Shown here: positions 59,461-64,000 of the stretch, in pieces
Layout: each line of letters starts with the position of its first letter
Position numbering within the stretch: position 1 is the first letter of the stretch
Assembly: GCF_000719285.1 (NCBI RefSeq)
Contig: NZ_JOFS01000023.1
Location: 53,134-117,133 of the forward strand
DNA: 64,000 bases
Direction: 5' to 3'
Origin: Streptomyces bicolor
GTDB taxonomy: Bacteria; Actinomycetota; Actinomycetes; Streptomycetales; Streptomycetaceae
Program-made: the position numbers and the translations under genes
The notes under the pieces: generated by a model
Seen by the model: the letters and a program-made list of their open reading frames with translations, nothing else
What the model was told of the DNA's origin: nothing
The model's database searches: none

Positions 59461-60639
59461 GTGGACCTGTTCGAGTACCAGGCGAGGGACCTCTTCGCCA
59501 AGCACGATGTACCGGTGCTGGCCGGTGAAGTCATCGACACGCCTGAGGCGGCCCGCGCAGCCACTGAGCGCCTCGGTGGCAAGTCCGTCGTCAAGGCACA
59601 GGTGAAGGTCGGCGGCCGTGGCAAGGCCGGCGGCGTCAAGCTCGCCGCGACCGCGGACGAGGCCGTCGCCCGGGCGACCGACATCCTCGGCATGGACATC
59701 AAGGGCCACACGGTCCACAAGGTCATGATCGCCGAGACGGCCCCGGAGATCCTGGAGGAGTACTACGTCTCCTTCCTCCTCGACCGTGCCAACCGCACCT
59801 TCCTCTCCATCGCCTCCGTCGAGGGCGGCATGGAGATCGAGGAGGTGGCGGCCACCCGCCCGGAGGCCGTCGCCAAGATCGCGATCGACGCCATCGACGG
59901 CGTGGACGAGGCCAAGGCCCGCGAGATCGTCGAGGCCGCCAAGTTCCCGGCCGAGGTCGCGGACAAGGTCGTCAACGTCCTGATCACGCTGTGGGACACC
60001 TTCATCAAGTCGGACGCCCTCCTCGTCGAGGTCAACCCGCTCGCGAAGGTCGCCTCCGGTGACGTCATCGCCCTCGACGGCAAGGTGTCGCTCGACGACA
60101 ACGCCGAGTTCCGTCACGACTGGGACGAGCTGCACGACAAGGCCGCGGCCAACCCGCTCGAGGCCGCCGCCAAGGAGAAGAACCTCAACTACGTCAAGCT
60201 CGACGGTGAGGTCGGCATCATCGGCAACGGCGCGGGTCTCGTCATGAGCACCCTGGACGTCGTCGCGTACGCCGGTGAGAACCACGGCAACGTCAAGCCG
60301 GCCAACTTCCTGGACATCGGCGGTGGCGCCTCCGCCCAGGTCATGGCCAACGGTCTGGAGATCATCCTCGGCGACCCGGACGTCAAGTCCGTCTTCGTCA
60401 ACGTCTTCGGTGGCATCACCGCCTGTGACGAGGTCGCCAACGGCATCGTCCAGGCCCTGAAGCTCCTCGAGGACCGTGGCGAGGAGGTCACCAAGCCCCT
60501 CGTCGTCCGTCTCGACGGCAACAACGCCGAGCTCGGCCGGCAGATCCTCACCGACGCCAACCACCCGCTGGTGCAGCGCGTCGACACCATGGACGGCGCG
60601 GCCGACAAGGCCGCCGAGCTGGCCCACGCCGCAAAGTAA
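59461..60639 (+). CDS. sucC: Succinyl-CoA synthetase (ADP-forming) beta subunit
   Basis: A 392-residue subunit of the citric-acid-cycle enzyme that converts succinyl-CoA to succinate with formation of ATP or GTP. It opens with the ATP-grasp sequence [19 protein letters not shown], contains [15 protein letters not shown] and the C-terminal block IFG-like [16 protein letters not shown] and [14 protein letters not shown]. Start codon GTG at 59461. The alpha subunit follows 27 bp downstream in the same operon. Confidence 0.97.
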   Translation: MDLFEYQARDLFAKHDVPVLAGEVIDTPEAARAATERLGGKSVVKAQVKVGGRGKAGGVKLAATADEAVARATDILGMDIKGHTVHKVMIAETAPEILEEYYVSFLLDRANRTFLSIASVEGGMEIEEVAATRPEAVAKIAIDAIDGVDEAKAREIVEAAKFPAEVADKVVNVLITLWDTFIKSDALLVEVNPLAKVASGDVIALDGKVSLDDNAEFRHDWDELHDKAAANPLEAAAKEKNLNYVKLDGEVGIIGNGAGLVMSTLDVVAYAGENHGNVKPANFLDIGGGASAQVMANGLEIILGDPDVKSVFVNVFGGITACDEVANGIVQALKLLEDRGEEVTKPLVVRLDGNNAELGRQILTDANHPLVQRVDTMDGAADKAAELAHAAK

Positions 60640-60666
60640 GCACTCAGGACGAGGACACAACACACC

Positions 60667-61551
60667 ATGGCTATCTGGCTCGACAAGGACAGCAAGGTCA
60701 TCGTCCAGGGCATGACCGGTGCCACGGGCATGAAGCACACCAAGCTCATGCTGGGCGACGGCACCAACGTCGTGGGCGGCGTCAACCCGCGCAAGGCCGG
60801 TCAGAAGGTCGACTTCGACGGCACCGAGGTACCCGTTTTCGGCACCGTGAAGGAGGCCATCGAGGCCACCGGCGCCAACGTCTCCGTCATCTTCGTGCCG
60901 GAGAAGTTCACCAAGGACGCGGTCGTCGAGGCCATCGACGCCGAGATCCCGCTGGCCGTCGTGATCACCGAGGGCATCGCCGTGCACGACTCGGCGTCGT
61001 TCTGGGCGTACGCCGGCAAGAAGGGCAACAAGACCCGGATCATCGGCCCGAACTGCCCCGGCATCATCACCCCGGGTCAGTCGAACGTCGGCATCATCCC
61101 GGGCGACATCACCAAGCCGGGCCGTATCGGCCTGGTGTCGAAGTCCGGCACGCTGACGTACCAGATGATGTACGAGCTGCGTGAGATCGGCTTCTCGACC
61201 GCCGTCGGCATCGGTGGCGACCCGATCATCGGCACCACGCACATCGACGCGCTCGCCGCGTTCGAGGCCGACCCCGAGACCGACCTGATCGTCATGATCG
61301 GTGAGATCGGTGGCGACGCCGAGGAGCGGGCCGCGGACTTCATCGCGAAGAACGTGACCAAGCCGGTCGTCGGCTACGTCGCGGGCTTCACCGCGCCCGA
61401 GGGCAAGACCATGGGCCACGCCGGCGCCATCGTCTCCGGTTCGTCGGGCACCGCCCAGGCGAAGAAGGAGGCCCTGGAGGCCGCGGGCGTCAAGGTCGGC
61501 AAGACGCCGACCGAGACGGCGAAGCTGGCTCGCGAGATTCTGGGTGGCTGA
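60667..61551 (+). CDS. sucD: Succinyl-CoA synthetase (ADP-forming) alpha subunit
   Basis: A 294-residue alpha subunit that binds CoA and carries the phosphohistidine. The CoA-binding Rossmann region is [26 protein letters not shown], the GPNCPGII block is present, and the phosphorylated His is H251 in [10 protein letters not shown]. The protein ends in [14 protein letters not shown], as usual. It forms an operon with sucC and is followed by a terminator. Confidence 0.98.
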   Translation: MAIWLDKDSKVIVQGMTGATGMKHTKLMLGDGTNVVGGVNPRKAGQKVDFDGTEVPVFGTVKEAIEATGANVSVIFVPEKFTKDAVVEAIDAEIPLAVVITEGIAVHDSASFWAYAGKKGNKTRIIGPNCPGIITPGQSNVGIIPGDITKPGRIGLVSKSGTLTYQMMYELREIGFSTAVGIGGDPIIGTTHIDALAAFEADPETDLIVMIGEIGGDAEERAADFIAKNVTKPVVGYVAGFTAPEGKTMGHAGAIVSGSSGTAQAKKEALEAAGVKVGKTPTETAKLAREILGG

Positions 61552-61582
61552 AGGTCGTAGTCACGGCGCTTAGCTGAGCGTT

Positions 61583-61617
61583 GGTGGGCCCGTTCCCTGC
61601 GTGGGGGCGGGCCCACC
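61583..61617 (+). terminator. Terminator after sucCD
   Basis: GGTGGGCCCG (61583-61592) pairs perfectly with CGGGCCCACC (61608-61617), loop 15 nt, followed by CTCGTTTCG. It is 30 bp past the sucD stop. Confidence 0.85.
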
Positions 61618-61726
61618 CTCGTTTCGTGACTGCAGCTGACCTGGGGGCGCGGGGAACTGCGCGACCGGCCACGACGGGCCCGCAGCCGGGCACGGCCGTA
61701 GCCGCCACGGCGAGGTGCCGCAGCGC

Positions 61727-62869
61727 TCACCTCATCTGCGGTACCAGCCGCTCCGGCCCGCTCTGCGCCTCCGACCTCAACTTGGCCCGCAGTTTCACCT
61801 CCCTCTCCGACAACGGCCCCGGCGCCACCTTCGGCGGTACGCCGAGCACCGTCTGCCCCGGGGGCACCGGTGGCTCGTACTGGGTCGGAGCCGTTCGCAG
61901 CGTGAGCGCCGTCGTGCCGATCAGGGCCACCGTGAACGCGATGGCCGCGCGGGTCCAGAAGCGGGCCCGGCCTTCGCTGATCTCGCGTACCACCGCCGGC
62001 TTGGCCGCGCGCAAGCGCTCCGCGGAGGCCAGTTCGGCCAGGCGACGGTGGAGTTCGGCCGGGTCGGACAGGGGCGGGAGGCGGTCGGCGATCGCGGCGC
62101 GGGCGTGCAGGAGGCGTCGCGCGGTCGCCGGAGTGCTCGCCTCCGACTCCGCCGCCGTTTCGGGCAGGTCGAGGCCGACACCGTCGTACAGCAGAAGCGT
62201 GCGGCGCTGTGGTGGTGGCAGTTCGAGGAGTACGTCGAGCAGGACGCGGTCGGACGCGTCGGCCGGCGGGGGTTCCGGGTGCCGGTAGCGGGGGCGGAAC
62301 CGGTGCCAGGGGGAGAGGGCGAAGTCGTACGCCGTCGCCCGCACCCAGCCCGCCGGGTCCCGGTCGCGGGCCACCTCCGGCCAGCGCTGCCAGGCGAGTT
62401 GGAAGGCACGCTCCACCGATTCCCGCGCGAGTTCGCGGCGCCCCGTGAGCAGGTAGGTCTGCCGGGCGAGGGCGGGGGCGCAGAAGGCGTACAGCGCGTC
62501 GAAGGCCTGGGCGGGGGTGAGGGGGCGTTCGCGCCGGGGTTCGTGGGTGGGGAGTGCCGGGTCGGCGTATGGGTCGTCGGCGTGCGGGTGATCGGTGGGC
62601 ACGGGGCGCGACAGCTGCTGATGTCCTGTCACCTCTGGCTCCCGCGTACGTTCCTGAGCCGCCGTCTTCTTCGCCAGCGAGTCGAGCAGTTGTGCGTACG
62701 CCTCTCTCCTGCGGCCGCGCGGTGACGTACGGCCGTGCTCCCACGCGTGTACCGTCGCGCGGCTGACGCCCACCCGTGCCGCGACCTGAGCCTGCGTCAA
62801 TGAGCAGGCCTCCCGCAGGCGTCGGCGTTCGCCGGGCGGGGGAAGCGGGGCTGCGGATCGCGATGTCAC
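61727..62869 (-). CDS. XRE-type HTH fused to sigma-like region and membrane helix
   Basis: A 380-residue composite protein. Residues about 12-65 are an XRE helix-turn-helix ([32 protein letters not shown]). Residues about 115-190 resemble sigma factor region 2 ([37 protein letters not shown]) and about 205-265 resemble ECF region 4 ([26 protein letters not shown]). A late membrane helix (about 308-328, [17 protein letters not shown]) precedes a short outer tail. The GTG at 62869 has AAAGGG upstream. It is probably a membrane-tethered regulator; whether it acts as a sigma factor is open. Confidence 0.82.
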   Translation of the reverse strand: MTSRSAAPLPPPGERRRLREACSLTQAQVAARVGVSRATVHAWEHGRTSPRGRRREAYAQLLDSLAKKTAAQERTREPEVTGHQQLSRPVPTDHPHADDPYADPALPTHEPRRERPLTPAQAFDALYAFCAPALARQTYLLTGRRELARESVERAFQLAWQRWPEVARDRDPAGWVRATAYDFALSPWHRFRPRYRHPEPPPADASDRVLLDVLLELPPPQRRTLLLYDGVGLDLPETAAESEASTPATARRLLHARAAIADRLPPLSDPAELHRRLAELASAERLRAAKPAVVREISEGRARFWTRAAIAFTVALIGTTALTLRTAPTQYEPPVPPGQTVLGVPPKVAPGPLSEREVKLRAKLRSEAQSGPERLVPQMR

Positions 62870-62878
62870 CGGCCGCCC

Positions 62879-62890
62879 TTTCGTACGAAA
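62879..62890. promoter_or_regulatory. Palindrome TTTCGTACGAAA upstream of the HTH fusion gene
   Basis: A perfect 12 bp palindrome directly before the ribosome-binding site of the HTH/sigma-like gene, next to an AT-rich stretch (AAACATATATT). Its place suggests autoregulation by the XRE domain. Confidence 0.5.
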
Positions 62891-62973
62891 AAGTACATAA
62901 ACATATATTGGGCGACACATCGGAGGTTCGCCTGTTACGACGGGAAAGCGCGTGTCGTTGGGAGCATGGCGGC

Positions 62974-64000
62974 GTGATCGAGATGACCGCTCGCCGAACG
63001 ACCCCGTCGTCCCCGCACGCGCGCAGGCGCGACCGAACGCCAGGGCTGGCCGCAAGCCTTCTGAACGGTGCGGTGGCGGCGGGGCTCGGGCTGGGCGGGT
63101 TCGCGGTGCTGGTGATGGTGCTGTGGGTCTCCTCGCCGTATCCGGACAGTGGGCCGGGGGGCGCGCTGCGGATCGCCGCCGTGCTGTGGCTGCTGGCGCA
63201 CGGTGCCGAACTGGTCCGGGCCGACACCCTCACCGGCGTTCCCGCGCCGGTCGGCGTCACACCGTTGCTGATGTTCCTGCTGCCGGTGCTGCTGGTGCAC
63301 CGGGCGGCGCGGGACGCGGCGGCGGACGGGGGTGACGGGTCGCCGCTGGTGCCGGGGCGCACGGCGTGGGCGGGTGTCGTGCTCGGGTACCTCGGGGTCG
63401 GGGCGGCGGCCGCGGCGTACGCGGGGCGGGGCGAGCTGCGGCCGGAGTGGGTCTGGACCGGGCTGTGGGTGCCGGTGGTCGTGCTGGTGGCGGCGGGGGC
63501 CGGGGTGTGGACGGCGTGCGGGCGGCCGCCCGAGTGGGCGGAGCGCGTGCTGGCCGCGCTGCCGAGGCGGGTCCGGCGGCTGGTGCCCGGGGTGACGGCG
63601 CGCGCCCGGCTCGGCATCGCCGCGCGGGCCGGGGGTGCCGGGGCGGCGGTGCTCGTCGGCGGTGGGGCGGTACTGGTGGGCGGCTCGCTGGTGTGGCACG
63701 GCGGGGCGGCGCGGGCGTCCTTTCTGCACCTGACCGAGGGGTGGTCGGGGCGGTTCGCGGTACTGCTGCTGTGCGCGGCGCTCGTGCCGAACGCGGCGGT
63801 GTGGGCGGCGTCGTACGCCCTCGGGCCGGGGTTCGTGCTCGGGGTGGGGCATGTGGTGGGGCCGGTGTCCTCGGCACCCGCGCCGCTGCTGCCGCCGTTT
63901 CCGTTGCTGGAGGCGGTGCCGGGGGTGGGGGTCGGGGGGCCGGAGCGGTGGGGGGTTGTGGCCGTGCCGGTTGTGGCGGGGGGGGGCGGGGGGGGGGTTG
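62974..64000 (+). CDS. DUF6350 membrane protein, cut by window end
   Basis: At least 342 residues without a stop. After a basic N-terminus ([17 protein letters not shown]) come several membrane helices. The block [37 protein letters not shown] is the signature of the actinobacterial DUF6350 family, sometimes called cell-division protein PerM in annotations. The GTG at 62974 has GGGAG about 9 nt upstream. The last 30 bases are nearly all G, which could hide sequencing errors. Function is not established. Confidence 0.82.
   Translation, partial: MIEMTARRTTPSSPHARRRDRTPGLAASLLNGAVAAGLGLGGFAVLVMVLWVSSPYPDSGPGGALRIAAVLWLLAHGAELVRADTLTGVPAPVGVTPLLMFLLPVLLVHRAARDAAADGGDGSPLVPGRTAWAGVVLGYLGVGAAAAAYAGRGELRPEWVWTGLWVPVVVLVAAGAGVWTACGRPPEWAERVLAALPRRVRRLVPGVTARARLGIAARAGGAGAAVLVGGGAVLVGGSLVWHGGAARASFLHLTEGWSGRFAVLLLCAALVPNAAVWAASYALGPGFVLGVGHVVGPVSSAPAPLLPPFPLLEAVPGVGVGGPERWGVVAVPVVAGGGGGGV

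Overview
The window is very GC-rich DNA with strong third-position GC bias, short intergenic gaps and gene families typical of Streptomyces: an array of Ser/Thr kinases, a LAETG (class E sortase) surface protein, NlpC/P60 wall hydrolases, orphan IcmB, SucCD and a DUF6350 protein. The order glpD - kinases - aldehyde dehydrogenase - GMC oxidoreductase - chorismate mutase - guaA - pcrA - icmB - sucCD matches the conserved chromosomal core of Streptomyces as I remember it. I see no rRNA, tRNA, insertion sequence, phage gene or CRISPR array.

Layout. 1-4.4 kb: a nucleotide-sugar dehydrogenase homologue that has lost its catalytic residues, glpD, and a secreted serine hydrolase. 4.5-16.5 kb: six consecutive kinase-fold genes, five apparently active membrane kinases and one pseudokinase with a huge insertion in its activation segment. 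16.6-20.1 kb: aldehyde dehydrogenase and GMC oxidoreductase. 20.2-23.7 kb: LAETG surface protein, a membrane protein, and chorismate mutase preceded by a leader peptide and a terminator hairpin. 23.8-30.8 kb: guaA, a PPOX-fold protein, class II aldolase, DUF4429 protein and small membrane proteins. 30.8-34.4 kb: a PspC/LiaF-like protein divergent from a PspC histidine kinase and LuxR-type regulator. 34.4-43.5 kb: two NlpC/P60 hydrolases (one behind a c-di-AMP riboswitch), a transporter broken by an in-frame stop, pcrA helicase and an M23 peptidase. 43.8-45.7 kb: lipase and icmB. 45.8-55.0 kb: a divergent cluster, SWIM protein + DUF5691 on one side and MoxR ATPase + DUF5682 + a 51-residue protein + VWA protein on the other. 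55.3-58.9 kb: two low-complexity secreted proteins. 59.4-64 kb: sucC, sucD, an HTH/sigma-like/membrane fusion protein, and a DUF6350 membrane protein cut by the window end.

Two regulatory results stand out. First, the divergent promoters at 49.05-49.16 kb and the promoter of pcrA at 39.43 kb carry the motif of RecA/LexA-independent (PafBC-type) DNA-damage promoters, which suggests that the uncharacterised MoxR/VWA/SWIM/DUF5682/DUF5691 system belongs to the DNA-damage response together with PcrA. Second, chorismate mutase has a leaderless 23-codon leader peptide with a Phe-Leu-Phe-Thr-Tyr run followed by a strong hairpin, the layout of a Phe/Tyr-sensing transcription attenuator.
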